64,000 nucleotides of DNA, from NCBI GenBank assembly GCA_030015575.1, contig CM057338.1, positions 827,196,353 to 827,260,352 of the forward strand. The letters run 5' to 3'. Under the pieces are notes generated by a model, which saw only the letters and a list, made by a program, of their open reading frames with translations, had not been told where the DNA came from and did no database searches. Origin of the DNA: Agapanthus africanus. Lineage: Eukaryota; Streptophyta; Magnoliopsida; Asparagales; Amaryllidaceae. This document shows positions 1-13,530 of the stretch, one piece after another. The position numbers were made by a program, and so were the translations under genes. The stretch's first letter is position 1. Every line of letters begins with the position of its first letter.

Positions 1-1904
1 AAACAGAATGAAACCACTTGTATTATCTAGCTAACCGATTCATATTTAATAATCAGTAGAGTTCCGCAACCTACGAGTTTAGGAAACAGGGTGGTGTTCA
101 TTACGGAACAGTAAACAACAACTGGAGTCGCTCTGGACTGCAGTCCAGAGTCGCACTCCGATTCAAATATTTTCACAGTTCAAGTACAGGAATATCTGGA
201 AACTAGTATAGGGTTAAAGTTCGTCGAGTTGGCTTCGATTTGAGCCCTCGAACGCTTCATTCCAGTGTGAATATAATTTATGGTGATTTTAACGGTTTTC
301 AGGTACAATAAAATTCCAGTTTTACTAGTAAACTTGGGGGTAGTCATTTTAGTCACTAACAGTAGTATTATCCAGTGAAATTTATGTATAGTATTCAGAA
401 TCACTTGGGCCAGCAATTGCCCTCATGTTCCATCAATTTAACTAAGGATTTCCATTGAGATCAAGCAACGAACAGTCGCGCCATATAATTTATCGAGAGT
501 TGTAAATTTGTAAACTATACGATCTAAGTTTATAACACGGATATATTAGCATGTAGCAAGTAAAATACTTGCTTGAAGACGTTCTGGCGATGCACGGCAG
601 CGGCAACGACACGATTTGCGTCACGAACGTATCACAGGTTTAGCCTCGTCGGGTTTTGCTTCTTGTACTTGACGGCTCGGTGGGTATGACGGGCGTTGCG
701 ACGAGCGGAGTGTTGGCGATGGCGACGGCTTAAGGGACCAAGGCCACATATTCGATGGCGAAGTCGGTGACCCGAATAGCGGTAACGGCGATCTCTGCAG
801 GTGTTCGACGAAATGCCGGGGCTCGACCGCGGCGGCTAGGGATGCAGTGAGGGGGAGTCGGGGAAGGGGTCGCTGGTGCTGTCGAGGCTGATGGAGTGGG
901 ATTGCGGAGGGGGTGAGAGAGAGAGAGAGAGAGATTTATAGGGAGGGGAGGAGAAAGAGAGAGGGACAGAGAAATTGAGAGATTGAGAGAGAGATTGAGA
1001 GAGGGGAAGAGGTAGAGAGAGAGAGATCAAGAGAGAGAGGGAACACAGAGAGAGGGAGAGATAGAGAGAGGGTGAGGAAGAGATCGGGAAAGAGAGAGGG
1101 AGATTGCAGGGGCGGTGACGTCGAAGGTTGTGCCTCATCGATGGAGATGGCCGGAGGAGGCGAGCTCGGTGGGTGATGGTGGGGGATGGTGACGGAGACG
1201 ACTAAGGGTGGTCGTCGTCGGAGTTTGGTGGATGGAGGCGAGGAGATGAAGTGGAGAGAATGGAGGCGAGGCGAGGAAAGACGAGGTGGCTGCAGTCGTC
1301 GACGTCGTCGTCGGCGGTGGGGCGAGTGAAGGAGTTGGCCGATGATGGGTGCAGGGAGGAGGAAAGAAGAGGGAGCTCGGGTTTCTGGAGAGAGGAGGGA
1401 GGAGATGGTGAGCTCGAGGGTGTGAGGGAGAAAGAGGAGTGCACGTTGTGGGAGTAACTGCGCTCGAGCGCGGGCATGGACGCCGGTGTGGTTTACGGCG
1501 AAGGAGGGTGTAACGGTCGAGCGGGAATCGCGCAACGGGAGGGAGCCGTTGGAAGAAAGAAGAAACGGGTCGGGTCATGAAGCGGCGCGGGTGTGGAAAA
1601 GAGTGGGCCGGGCCCGCGTGAGGGAAAAATTTAAATGGGGAAAAGGAAAACGGGCCGGGCTTAATTATTAAGGTTTTGGGTTTAAAAAACAAATGAATTT
1701 CCTTTTCTTTAATTTTCTGGGCTGAACAATGGTGTTGGGCCGGGATTGGGCTAATTTAAAGGAAATTTTGAAGAGAAAAAGAGATGGGCCGGGGTTTAGG
1801 GTTTAAAAAGGGTTTCTTTAAAATAATAACTAATTAAAATAACAAAATTTATAGTTTAACGAAAAATACGGATTTTGGCGTATATAAAAGAACCGGGTAT
1901 TACA
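1..1904 (-). mobile_element. Element X: LTR fragment of a minus-strand LTR retroelement, cut by the window edge
   Basis: Read on the minus strand, the right edge begins TGTAATACCCGG, a typical start of plant Ty3/gypsy LTRs. Immediately to the right, sequence identical to the interior of A's 3' LTR (from 9597) begins. X therefore lies inside the 5' LTR of A, and CCACC (1905-1909) is the expected 5-bp target duplication; its partner is outside the window. The stretch holds GGCCC-rich U3-like sequence and a GA-rich tract but no primer site, so only LTR is visible. Long Pro/Ser-rich minus frames here are low-complexity readings. The lineage is not certain. Confidence 0.6.
917..1066. repeat. GA-rich microsatellite tract
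   Basis: Interrupted GAGAGA runs cover about 150 bp within the LTR of X. On the minus strand this becomes a CT-rich leader, common in plant LTRs. It generates long Ser/Leu/Pro frames that I do not consider genes. Confidence 0.85.
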
Positions 1905-2480
1905 CCACCCTACCAATACGAGACGATTCCTCCATACCCAAACCGGCCTGGCCAGATTTTTAGGTGATGTGGCCGGCCCCCCTGTAAAACTAGGTGCCCA
2001 TGTTGCTTCTATAGGTCATATGCACCCAATACATCACCCCAGAGTTGTTTATTTGCCCTGTTTTGGCCTGAGTCAAAATCTGGGACCACTTTCCCTCGTT
2101 GCTGCTTTGATTTGAGTTATGGTTTTCCGTATTTCGATTTCTATATTTTTGTATTTGTGCTTTATCTCGATCATATGACGTTTGTACGTCTATCTCGAGT
2201 GATATCGGGTTGATTTGCGAAAGCTAATCATAGGTTCTAACCTATAGACTTTTAAGCGTAACGTTTTGGTTTTCGTATGTCGTTTTGATTTCGATTTATT
2301 TTTAATGCGATGCGATACGTATGACATGTAGGTACCCCCACGGTGATCCGAGACGATGAAGAAGAAGTGGCGACATCGACATCGGCAGGCAAGATCAAGG
2401 TGAGTAGATTATATCTACGGGGGAAGTCAGGTGGATGGCGTATAGCATCCCCGCAGTCCGAAGTTGGTAAACTATATATG

Positions 2481-2529
<49 letters not shown>

Positions 2530-5367
2530 CTTATACTGTGTCGTGGATATTGCGATTAGATGTACTGTAGTTAGATTAGGGCGTAGAAGTAAACTAGTAT
2601 AGTTCCTAGTTACGAACCCTAGAATAGGTTTACACTCACACGCACACACATGCTTATTGCTATACTTATGCTGGAATGATGAGAATAGTGGATGACATTG
2701 GAGATGAGTCGATGAGATTGGACATAGTGCCATGAGATCGGTGATATGATGTGATTCGTATTTGGGATACGACATGAGATTTTAGCGGGCCTTTGGACGT
2801 GTGTTTCACACACGCATTATATTTATATAGATGTTATCGATTTGTACTAAACTTAGATCAGTACCCGGGGATCATGTGATATGATGATAATGATACCTGA
2901 TATTTAATGAGATGAATGTGATTTTGACCCGTACCCAGCTTTTGGGATGCCGTACGATGATTTGCCGTACGAGCTTTATATTGATGATAGATCCGCACTC
3001 ATGACTCGAGGATGTCACATGATATTGTATCGTACGCGGTACCTTGAGGCGGGATCACCGACTATTGTACTTTTATATATATATATATCGACTCAGATTT
3101 AGGTGGTTTCCATACCCTTTCTGATTGACTTGTTAGTTAGAGCTGTAGTTTTGCTAGTAGATGTTAGGCTAGGTTGACGTCATACCTATTTCAAAAACTA
3201 ACGAATCGGGAGTATTTTAAAGACAGGCAAAGGGATTCTACGGCTATTTTCAAAGACGCATCTTTTCTTAAAAACACCGTAGCTCTTATTTTCCTAAAAC
3301 CCCGATTCGTCTTCTTTCAAATGGCAAAACATTATGACATAGATACATTGATGTAGATACTGCACTATTGTGTTATTATTCATTGCCACATATTCTTACT
3401 GTTTGCATCGTATTGCATGTTAAATATGATTATTGTTATCTCAAATCCATGCTGTTAGGACACCAGCACCACTATCGATGATGCATATGTTCCACGTACA
3501 CCTGCTTGCCGGCTCACACACTTCATCATCGATAATTGCCATGTCACTACACTGTAGTACTGTTACTTTCATGATATGATCTCTTACATGGCATACTTGT
3601 GTACATACCCATTGTACACCCATATTTACATACATAAGTATTTGCACATACATAGATGATTCTGGCTTGATTAGAGATTTGGGAACCGCAAGATACTCTT
3701 TAAAACTGATTCATTTTAAAAGAGCGGTTTCCCCTCAATATGTGCATATTACTATTCCATATTGCATAATATACTGATATGCTTACATTTCTTTTACATG
3801 TCGCATGCATCTTGCTTTTGATTATACTCATTGAGATATGTTGTTTCCATGATATTTCTGGATTTGGGAACCGTGGTATTTTTCAAGAGAGCATGCACTG
3901 TTTTAAAAACCCGGTTATCCTTGATATGATATTTCAGTGCATCCACCATGTGTTTTCTCGGTGCTGAGAGTGACATGTGAAACCCGATTCGAGGAGTGGA
4001 CGAGGCCGATTGCGGGTACATGGTGGACCCGGTATGGTACCCCGGTGCGAGAACGGATCTGCTGTGTAGCTAGACGGTGAGCCTGGCAGAGGGACCACTA
4101 TCTACCGGTGATAGTATTTGGGCTCGGCGGATATCCGGAGGATACCGACCGGAGTCATGAGATGGATATGAGGGCCGACCAGGGTGTGCGGCGCCTGAGA
4201 TATATGAGGATTTATGTGCCGATGATGGGCACGGTTTTCATGATATTTTCAAGTGTCGATGCTAGACACTCATGTTCCATGGCTTTGATATGTCGCGAGC
4301 GACACATGTTGATTTACATCCTGATACTTCCATGCATATGCTTTATGATATTTACATGCATGATGCTTATTGTCATTGGGTGACACGTGGACGAGATCTA
4401 CATACATACAGACATTGATTACAAAGTTGGATGATATCCACATACTACTAGACTTCATGTTATAGTTGACATTGATTCATATTGATTACATTGATCATAC
4501 CTCATATTCATGATATGTTATTACCTGAGGCACTGGCACGAGCACTTGGCACTACACTCATGTATAGATGTTACATTGCCACCTTATCATGCTTCAGACT
4601 TATTCATTTGAGAATATATATATCTGATCGTATTGACCTAGGATTATGTCATGCATTCGATTTCTACTTGTAGATGTTTTCTACTCACGAGTTGGCAACT
4701 CACCCACGTTGTGCCACAGTTTCTTGCAGGTTTTGCCGTACAGGTTCCATGGCGGCATTTCTGGCACACTGCTCCCTTGCGGGTGATTGCATTGGTAGGT
4801 GGGTTCTTTGCATCAGAACCACCCTTGTATATGTATTATTCAGTTGTATCTAGTAATTCCATCAACCAAAACTTGTATATTGTTTCAGACTTAGAAAACC
4901 AGTTATGTATTATTTCGACCTTAGAGTCGCGCGTTGTAGTATTATGGTTTTTATGTTGATTTTGAGTTCTTTTTGAGTTTTAATTCTCGCCCTTCGGCGT
5001 TATATATTATATTGCTTGCGTGGTTGTGACTGTCGATTGACGAAGAGCTAGCTCCCGCTTGGGGATGCCTTTTATCATTACATATATATTATTCTTGTTG
5101 TACCCCGTTCGGGGCCAGTATTTACAAAGGAAACTCTGCCGAAATTTTTAGAAAAGATATGGAGGATTTAAAAATGCATATTCGGCTTACCTATTTTAAA
5201 ACCCTTGTTTTAGAAACTTGTTTTCTTCACTTCTTAAAACTATTTCCTTTATTATTACTTAAAAATGGTTTTAGATTTCTGGGCTTTTTGGCTTACTTGG
5301 ATTAGATGGGGTCCTATAGACTTCATATGATTCAAGTGCCAGTCACGGGCTATTTCGGGTCGTGACA
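1905..5367 (+). mobile_element. Element A: 5' LTR, 3' portion (U3 start lost to insertion of X)
   Basis: This segment aligns base for base, with scattered differences and small indels, to 9597-13008 plus 44568-44604, which form A's 3' LTR. It ends CGGGTCGTGACA and is followed at once by the primer site. It contains the family's conserved modules: an exon-like block (about 2332-2399) followed by GTGAGT and a small hairpin (2404-2418), a longer hairpin (3473-3534), and GAGTTGGCAACTC near the end. The LTR pair differs clearly more than those of C and D, so A is older than both. Confidence 0.9.
2474..2527. repeat. (AT)n microsatellite in A 5' LTR
   Basis: A near-pure TA dinucleotide run. The equivalent run in the 3' LTR (about 10164-10209) has a different length, as expected for slippage after insertion. 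Confidence 0.9.
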
Positions 5368-5388
5368 AAGTTGGTATCAGAGCGCTAG
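5368..5388 (+). other. Element A primer binding site (initiator-Met type)
   Basis: TGGTATCAGAGC at 5372-5383, four bases after the LTR end, complements the 3' end of plant initiator-Met tRNA. This is the standard primer site for many plant LTR elements. An identical arrangement follows the 5' LTR of C at 34112. Confidence 0.93.
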
Positions 5389-8300
5389 ATTAACCTTGGT
5401 TCGAGTCTAAGTTTGACTATGTGGAGCTTAGGGCGTTTATATATATACGGAACTTAGGCTTGACCTTACGGAACTTAGACTTAGTCGAGAGGGTATTATA
5501 CCCGAACTTTCGTCGCATAGGATGACCCTTGGTTGATGGAGTAGGTAGCTTGAGTAGAGTGACGTACCGTACGTATGTTCCGCGGCATATTTACGATACG
5601 CTACTCCGCTTAAGAAACCTTAGGATGTACATTTCCTTGCACAGTATTATATTCATTCCTATGATCTATCCTCATCGATATTGGTTATGATTTTACTGCC
5701 ACGACTATACGGGCAGAGAGAGCTACGGCTAGAGTTGCGTCAACTTGAGGTCGTTACGGACGAGGACTAACCAGGGCATGATTCCAGAGACATACGATTG
5801 CATATAAAGGCATCGTCTTATTGTGTTTCGCGCCATGAACGTTTGACGGATCGCTTTTACGAGATTTCCCGGATGTGCCGATTGGTACCAGAGGATCAGG
5901 CTACTGAATGTGATGACCATTGATATATCGCTTATTCAGGATGATTGAGGCATTGTTCGGCGTACAGACAAATGAGCCAGTTGTTGCTGCAAATGACGAG
6001 ATATCACCCAGACGTTGGAGCTACTGCAGCATGAGCATATATTTAGAGATATGATGGAAGGTCGCTAGTCACCCGAGGATGAATGACTAGGACATGTGGT
6101 TCGTTCGCTTACCCCGATGTGAGGTCATCAGATAGATTGATTCCAGCTAGAGACGACTTCACGCAGGTTCGTTGAGAGTCGATAGAGACGATCGAATGTC
6201 AGGAGCCCATTTTCCAAGTTTAAAGTATTCGGAAAGACATGCAAGCGATTCTATGGACCCTCTAGAAGAATGAAACCCTAACTCGACATAATGACCGTGT
6301 GAAAGCCTTTGAACCTTAAGGTTTGCGGCAGTTCCGCGGCGCCATTAGTGAGGCTTGGGTTTTCCCTTCTACGGCTAGACCACTGATGCTGTGGTATGTA
6401 CTCGATACTATTAAACTGTACCCAAGATGTGATCTCTTGGGGGATTATGAGGTTTTGACAAATCGATCGGATGGTTCGACATCTTTCGGATATCATGTGA
6501 TGGGACACATTACTTGGGAGACTCCAGATACGAGTATAGCTATTGGAGCGCCGTCCATGCAGCCACGATGAGACGAGTCCGAAGCAGCCAACATCAGAGA
6601 AAGGTGGAGTAAGAGATTCGAGAAAGACCTCGACATGACCTTTCTGGAATGCTATATGGGAAGACCTGGACCCAGGAGTGGTCGTATTGCGCACACCTAG
6701 CAGGCCAGAGTTCGGCATCGTCGACGAGATAGTTGACCAGGTTCGGATAAAGGACCTCACCCAGATGCGTTGTGAGTTGATCGAGGACGGACGAGTATTG
6801 AGTATTCCTCCGATGGTTGGGACGAGTTCCCGAGGACCTGTTCGGCCAGATATCTTCTACAGAGTAATGTAGCTACAGAGTACATGATTTCGAGTCCGTG
6901 CGAGAGACTTCGGATTGACCGTGGCCGAGAACAGTTGCAGTGCGTAGATAGCATGACGTGACGTCATAGTGGACGACGATAAAGACAAGTGGAACCAGGG
7001 GTTCGTACGAGACGCCGACGAGCTGTCATTACTTCCCGTCGAGATTAGAGACTTGATATGCTTACAGAGGCATTGGGATACGGCCAGTTTCCGAGGAAAT
7101 GTGTGCGGAACACGCAGATGTCCAGAAAACGAGAAAGGATTATGTAAGAGTACCAGCCTCCGTACAGTTCGGCATAGGTAAGATCGGAAGAGACCCTGAG
7201 CAGGATTCCTTCCAGGACACTGCTGCAATGATATTTGCACGCAGGATCAGATGTGTCATGTGCATTCAGAGAGCTAGAGGCCGACGCCAGTGACATGCTG
7301 CTTTACGAGTGGTCGTGATGATTGACCGAGAGATGACCAGAGAAGTGCCAGGACAGAACCGTCCCCGTTAGCACACCTGACAGGGCCGATGAGCCGATGG
7401 ATCGTGAGATTGGTAATCCACAGAGAAGATAAGGACCCAGAGACAGAGGACGCCAGACCGTGAGCAAGAGGCAAGTAGATATCTTGCGCTGCTAGCATTG
7501 GATGCACCGACACCTTCCCGAATTTGAAGGAGGATATACCGACGACGGTATTAATAATTTATGATTTTGTGATTCGATTATCATGTATCTGTCACTATGG
7601 ATTTCAGTATTTTAGGCGATCTATTCGCATGATTTGGCTTTGATGGCTGAGTTTCATGATATTTGTTTTCGCGCATCATGGTTGCACCTACTGGGTATTC
7701 ATATTTTGCGCATAGTTATTATGCTTGAGGTATTGATTATGATTTCATGCCTATTTTATGCCGGTGATTTGATTTGTGCTTCCAGCATCGTTTTCATGCA
7801 ATTTTAGTGTTTTGATTTGATTTGTGCACGTTGATGTACACGGTTGTGAGCTTATACATGCGGTATACCTGATTTGGATTGAGCCGTATTGTATACCGTC
7901 GATTTTGATTATGATATTGATGTTGATTTCTTGCACTCCATGCTTTTGATGTGGATTCTCGCGCGTGTTGAGCGCATGTTTTGAGATACGATTTTGGTGC
8001 ACACCAGATGCATTAAATCGGGATTCTTCGTGCATGTCAGATGCACCTGATTTTACTGTCGGGCATACACGTTGCCTATGACAGATGATTCGTGCACACC
8101 CATTGCACCTAGATGTTGTTTCTGTGCACATGTATGGCACATATATGGATTTTGATTTCTGTGCGCATCAGACGCACAGGGTATTCTTATATACATTTTT
8201 GGGATTGAGTTCTTATGGAGCAGTACATTTTTATGATATTTGCTATGTGTTTTTATACTGAGCAGGACTAGTCAGTGGAAAGTACCTGGATATATTTTGC

Positions 8301-8610
8301 ACGCATTTACTTCAGCTATTTACATGTATAGATTCGATATTTACATATATAGTTCTGATTTATATCATGTTGGTTTTGCTTTGGATTTGACATTCATGTT
8401 TTTATCATGACTCCGATGATTGCGGGATGCTTGACGGAGTTTTGATTTTGAGTTATCTGCTCATTACTTATGCGCATGCATTGCGCTATGATGCGTTTTA
8501 TGTATTGATGATTTCGGAGCCCCAACGACTTGGACTTTTAATTGAAATGTTTTAGAATTTGGGGGTTTAAATTTAAATTCGGGGACCGAATTTCTTTAAG
8601 GGAGGAAGAT
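5389..8610 (+). mobile_element. Element A internal region: non-coding, LARD-like
   Basis: About 3.2 kb between primer site and 3' LTR without a credible gag, protease, reverse transcriptase or integrase frame; all open frames are short and on mixed strands. A block around 6220-6420 is clearly related to 34480-34680 in element C, so it is an inherited core shared within the family. The 3' part holds an array of small hairpins (about 7950-8180). The end carries the polypurine tract AAGGGAGGAAGAT (8598-8610) before the 3' LTR. Large LTRs with a short non-coding core match the LARD definition. The 3' end resembles Tekay/Del chromoviruses, which I infer only from the sequence around the polypurine tract. 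Confidence 0.75.
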
Positions 8611-10166
8611 TGTAACATTTCAGAAAAAATAAAATATTATTTTTTGGAATTTTTATAATTTAATAATATTTTAATGAATATTTTAATATTTCGGTATAAT
8701 TAAATACAGATAAATGGGGGAAAATTTTGGAAAAATTTTGGAAAATTCTAAAATAGGGTATTTTATGGAATTATGCAATTTTTAAGTTTTTATGATTAAT
8801 TATATGCTAATTTAGTGCTAATCACAATTAAAAATCGCTAATCGGTTTTTAAACATTTTTGTGCGAAACATGCACATATCATTTTTCTTTTTACACTTGT
8901 GCATTTCTACCATGGCTTTTCATTTGGGTTTACTATTAGTGTGAGAAGGAAATTAGAGGGAAAAGAAAAGAAAAGGAAAAGGGAATAAAGAAATAGGCAT
9001 GGGCATGAGAGAGAGTATTTGGTTTTCTTTGACTTGGCTTCCCCTCCATTTCCTTCACCATTTCCTCTCCCTCTCCCTCAACTCCCTGCTGCTGCTGCTG
9101 CTCCTTCTCCCTCCCCACTTCACCTCCTCAAAACATCTCAAAAACAACACCAAAACCTCATCTTCATTTCACAAAAAAGGTGCACAAGCCCTCTAGCTAC
9201 CCAATGGACCAAGAAAAACTTGATTTTGGCGCTGTAGAGGATTCTTGAGATCTAAATGAGGTAAACCCTTTCACAATTATTGCAGTATTTCAAGTGATTT
9301 AGCCTTATTTCATATTTAATGTTGTTTTGGCGAAATTTAGTGAGCTTTGAAAACTCAAATAGGGAATTAGGGTTTGATTTGTGTAGAGATGGTGTAATAA
9401 GCCTTATTAGTGACCTTAAACCCCTCCCAATTGTTAGCAAACCCAGACCAAACCCAAACTAGAACCTGAAACGAAAAACAGAAACTTTGCATATCGGTTT
9501 TGTGAGGGTATTTGGCGTGCAAAGAAATCTGGGATGATCCGGGGAAGTTCTGAGACAAACAAACAATACTAGGGACTTAGTTAGACCACCAGGAGGCCAC
9601 CCTACCAATACGAGACGATTCCTCCATACCCAAACCGGTCTGGCCGGATTTTTAGGTGATGTGGCCGGCACCCCTGTAAAACTAGGTGCCCATGTTGCTT
9701 CTATAGGTCATATGCACCCTATACATCACCCCAGAGTTGTTTATTTGCCCTGTTTTGGCCTGAGTCAAAATCTGGGACCACTTTCCCTAGTTGCTGCTTT
9801 GATTTGAGTTATGGTTTTCCGTATTTCGATTTCTAGAATTGTGTATTTGTGCTTTATCTCGATCATATGACGTTTGTACGTCTATCTCGAGTGATATCGG
9901 GTTGATTTGCGAAAGCTAACCATATGTTCTAACCTACAGGCTTTTAAACGTAACGTTTTGGTTTTCGTGTGTCGTTTTGATTTCGATTTAGTTTTAATGC
10001 GATGCAATACGTATGACATGTAGGTACCCCCATGGTGATCCGAGACGATGAAGAAGAAGTGGCGACATCGACATCGGCAGACAAGATCAAGGTGAGTAGA
10101 TTATATCTACGGGGGAAGTCGGGTAGATGGCGTATAGCACCCCCGTAGTCCGAAGTTGGTATACTA

Positions 10167-10212
<46 letters not shown>

Positions 10213-13008
10213 CTTATACTGTGTCGTGGATATTGCAATTAGATGTACTGTAGTTAGATTAGGGCATAGAAGTAAACTAGTATAGTTCCTAGTTACGAAC
10301 CCTAGAATAGGTTTACACTCACACGCACACACATGCTTATTGCTATACTTATGCTGGAATGATGAGAATAGTGGATGACATTGGAGATGAGTCGATGAGA
10401 TTGGGCATAGTGCCATGAGATCGGTGATATGATGTGATTCGTATTTGGGATACGACATGAGATTTTAGCGGGCCTTTGGACGTGTGTTTCACACACGCAT
10501 TATATTTATATAGATGGTATCGGTTTGTACTAGACTTAGATCAGTACCCGGGGATCATGTGATATGATGATAATGATACCTGATATTTGATGAGATGAAT
10601 GTGATTTTGACCTGTACCCAGCTTTTGGGATGCCATACGATGATTTGCCGTACGAGCTTTATATTGATGATAGATCCACACTCATGACTCGAGGATGTCA
10701 CATGATATTGTATCGTACGCGGTACCTTGAGGCGGGATCACCGACTATTATACTTTTATATATATATATTGACTCAGATTTAGGTGGTTTCCATACCCCT
10801 CCTGATTGACTTGTTAGTTAGAGCTGTAGTTTTGCTAGTAGATGTTAGGCTAGGTTGACGTCATACCTATTTCAAAAACTAATGAATCAGGAGTATTTTA
10901 AAGACAGGCAAAGGGATTCTACGGATATTTTCAAAGACGCATCTTTTCTTAAAAACACCGTAGCCCTTATTTTCCTAAAACCCCGATTCGTCTTCTTTCA
11001 AATGGCAAAACATTATGACATAGATACATTGATGTAGATACTGCACTATTGTGTTATTATTCATTGCCGCATATTCTTACTGTTTGCATCGCATTGCATG
11101 TTAAATATGATTATTGTTATATCAAATCTATGCTGTTAGGACACCAGCACCATTATCGATGATGCATATGTTCCACGTACACCTGCTTGCCGGCTCACAC
11201 ATTCATCATCGATAATTGCCATGTCACTACACTATAGTACTGTACCATTCAGGATATGATCTCTTGCATGGCATACTTGTGTACATACCCATTGTCCACC
11301 TATATTTACATACATAAGGATTTGCACATACATAGATGATTCTGGCTTGATTAGAGATTTGGGAACCGCAAGATACTCTTTAAAACTGATTCATTTTAAA
11401 AGAGCGGTTTCCCCTCAATATGTGCATATTACTATTCCATATTGCATAATATACTGATATGCTTACATTTCTTTTACATGTCGCATGCATCTTGCTTTTG
11501 ATTATACGCATTGAGATATGTTGTTTCCATGATATTTCTGGATTTGGGAACCGTGGTATTTTTCAAGAGAGCATGCACTGTTTTAAAAACCCGGTTACCC
11601 TTGATATGATATTTCAGTGCGTCCACCATGTGTTTTCTCGGTGCTGAGAGTGACATATGAAAACCGATTCGAGAAGTGGATGAGGCCGATTGCGGGTACA
11701 TGGTGGACCCGGTATGGTACCACGGGGCGAGAACGGATCTGCTGTGTAGCTAGACGGTGCGCCTAGCAGAGGGACCACTACCTACCGATGATAGTATTTG
11801 GGCTCGGCGGATATCCGGAGGATACCGACCGGAGTCATGAGATGAATATGAGGGCCGACCAGGGTGTGCAGCGCCTGAGATATATGAGGATTTACGTGCC
11901 GATGACGGGCACGGTTTTCATGATGTTTTCGAGTGTCGATGCTAGACACTTATGATCCATGGCTTTGATATGTCGCGAGTGACACATGTTGATTTACATC
12001 CTTATACTTCCATGTATATGCTTTATGATATTTACATGCATGATGCTTATTGTCATTAGGTGACACGTGGACGAGATCCACATATATACAGACATTGATT
12101 ACATAGTTGGATGATATCCACATACTACTAGACTTCATGTTATAGTTGACATTGATTCATATTGATTACATTGATCATACCTCATATTCATGATATGTTA
12201 TTACCTAAGGCACTGGCACGAGCACTTGGCACTACACTCATGTATAGATGTTACATTGCCACCTTATCATACTTCAGACTTATTCATTTGAGAATATATA
12301 TATCTGATCGTATTGACTAGGATTATGTCATGCATTCGATTTCTACTCGTAGATGTTTTCTACTCACGAGTTGGCAACTCACCCCCGTTGTGCCACAGTT
12401 TCTTACAGGTTCTGCCGTACAGGTTCCATGGCGGCATTTCTGGCACACTGCTCCCTTGCGGGTGATTGCATTGGTAGGTGGGTTCTTTGCATCAGAACCA
12501 CCCTTGTATATGTATTATTCAGTTGTATCTAGTTATTCCATCAACCAAAACTTGTATATTGTTTCAGACTTAGAAAACCAGTTATGTATTATTTCGACCT
12601 TAGAGTCGCGCGTTGTAATATTATGGTTTTTATGTTGATTCTGAGTTCTTTTTGAGTTTTAATCCTCGCCCTTCGGCCTTGTATATTATATTGTTTGCGT
12701 GGTTGTGACCGTCGATTGACGAAGAGCTAGCTCCCGCTTGGGGATGCCTTTTATCATTGCATATATATTATTCTTGTTGTACCCCGTTCGGGGCCAGTAT
12801 TTACAAAGGAAACTCTGCCGAAATTTTTAGAAAAGATATGGAGGATTTAAAAATGCATATTCGGCTTACCTATTTTAAAACCCTTGTCTTAGAAACTTGT
12901 TTTCTTTACTTCTTAAAACTATTTCCTTTATTATTACTTAAAAATGGTTTTAGATTTCTGGGCTTTTTGGCTTACTTGGATTAGATGGGGTCCTATAGAC
13001 TTCATATG
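8611..13008 (+). mobile_element. Element A: 3' LTR, main part (interrupted by B)
   Basis: Starts TGTAACATTTCAG directly after the polypurine tract and runs to CATATG at 13008, where B is inserted. It resumes after B at 44568. The first ~990 bp have no partner in the window because X replaced the matching part of the 5' LTR. Frames near 9000-9240 are CT-rich leader readings, not genes. Confidence 0.92.
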
Positions 13009-13493
13009 TGTTTCCCCCAATCAGAGCAAAGCTCTGTTTGAAATTCAAAAATTCAAAAAATGAAGCAACGCTTCAAATCCCGTGCGCTGCGCACAACGCG
13101 CCACGTGTCAGAAGTTGATACGTCAGCGCAGTGCCCAAGGCAGCGCGCCCAATCAGAGCAAGACTCTATTTAAAACAAAAATTAAAGGAAGCAACGCTTC
13201 AGTTGCGCTGCGCTGCGCGACACGTGGCAGCGCAGTTGCACGAGCGCTGCGCTGCGCGACACGTGTCAGCGCAGTTGCGCAAGCGCAATTGCGCTGCGCT
13301 GTGCGACACGTGTCAAGCGCTGGTGCGTTTGCGCCAAACAGAACTAAAATTCCAGTAAGATCTTTTCTGTTCTTGTTAAAACAAGAAGATTGTCTTCTGT
13401 AAAACAGAAGCTCTTGGATCAAAGATCCAACGGTGGGGAAAATTCCCCAAATCACTCAGAGAAGGATCTCTTTAACAAATTTAACAAATTAAT

Positions 13494-13530
13494 GGGCACT
13501 ATATAAAGGCCCTTAGACCCCAATTCAAAA
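13494..13530 (+). promoter_or_regulatory. Element B LTR core promoter
   Basis: CTATATAAAGG at about 13499-13508 is a strong TATA box, followed by an A-rich stretch suitable for a start site 25-35 bp downstream. Four CACGTG G-boxes lie upstream (13102, 13221, 13260, 13307) and three downstream (13872, 13959, 14035). G-boxes are bound by plant bZIP and bHLH factors, so stress, ABA or light control is possible. That is inference. Confidence 0.7.

Noticed and set aside
936-1535. Long minus-strand Ser/Pro/Leu-rich open frame (about 200 residues)
   Set aside because: It reads through a GA/CT-rich tract of an LTR; overlapping frames of similar length exist in all phases and no domain is visible.
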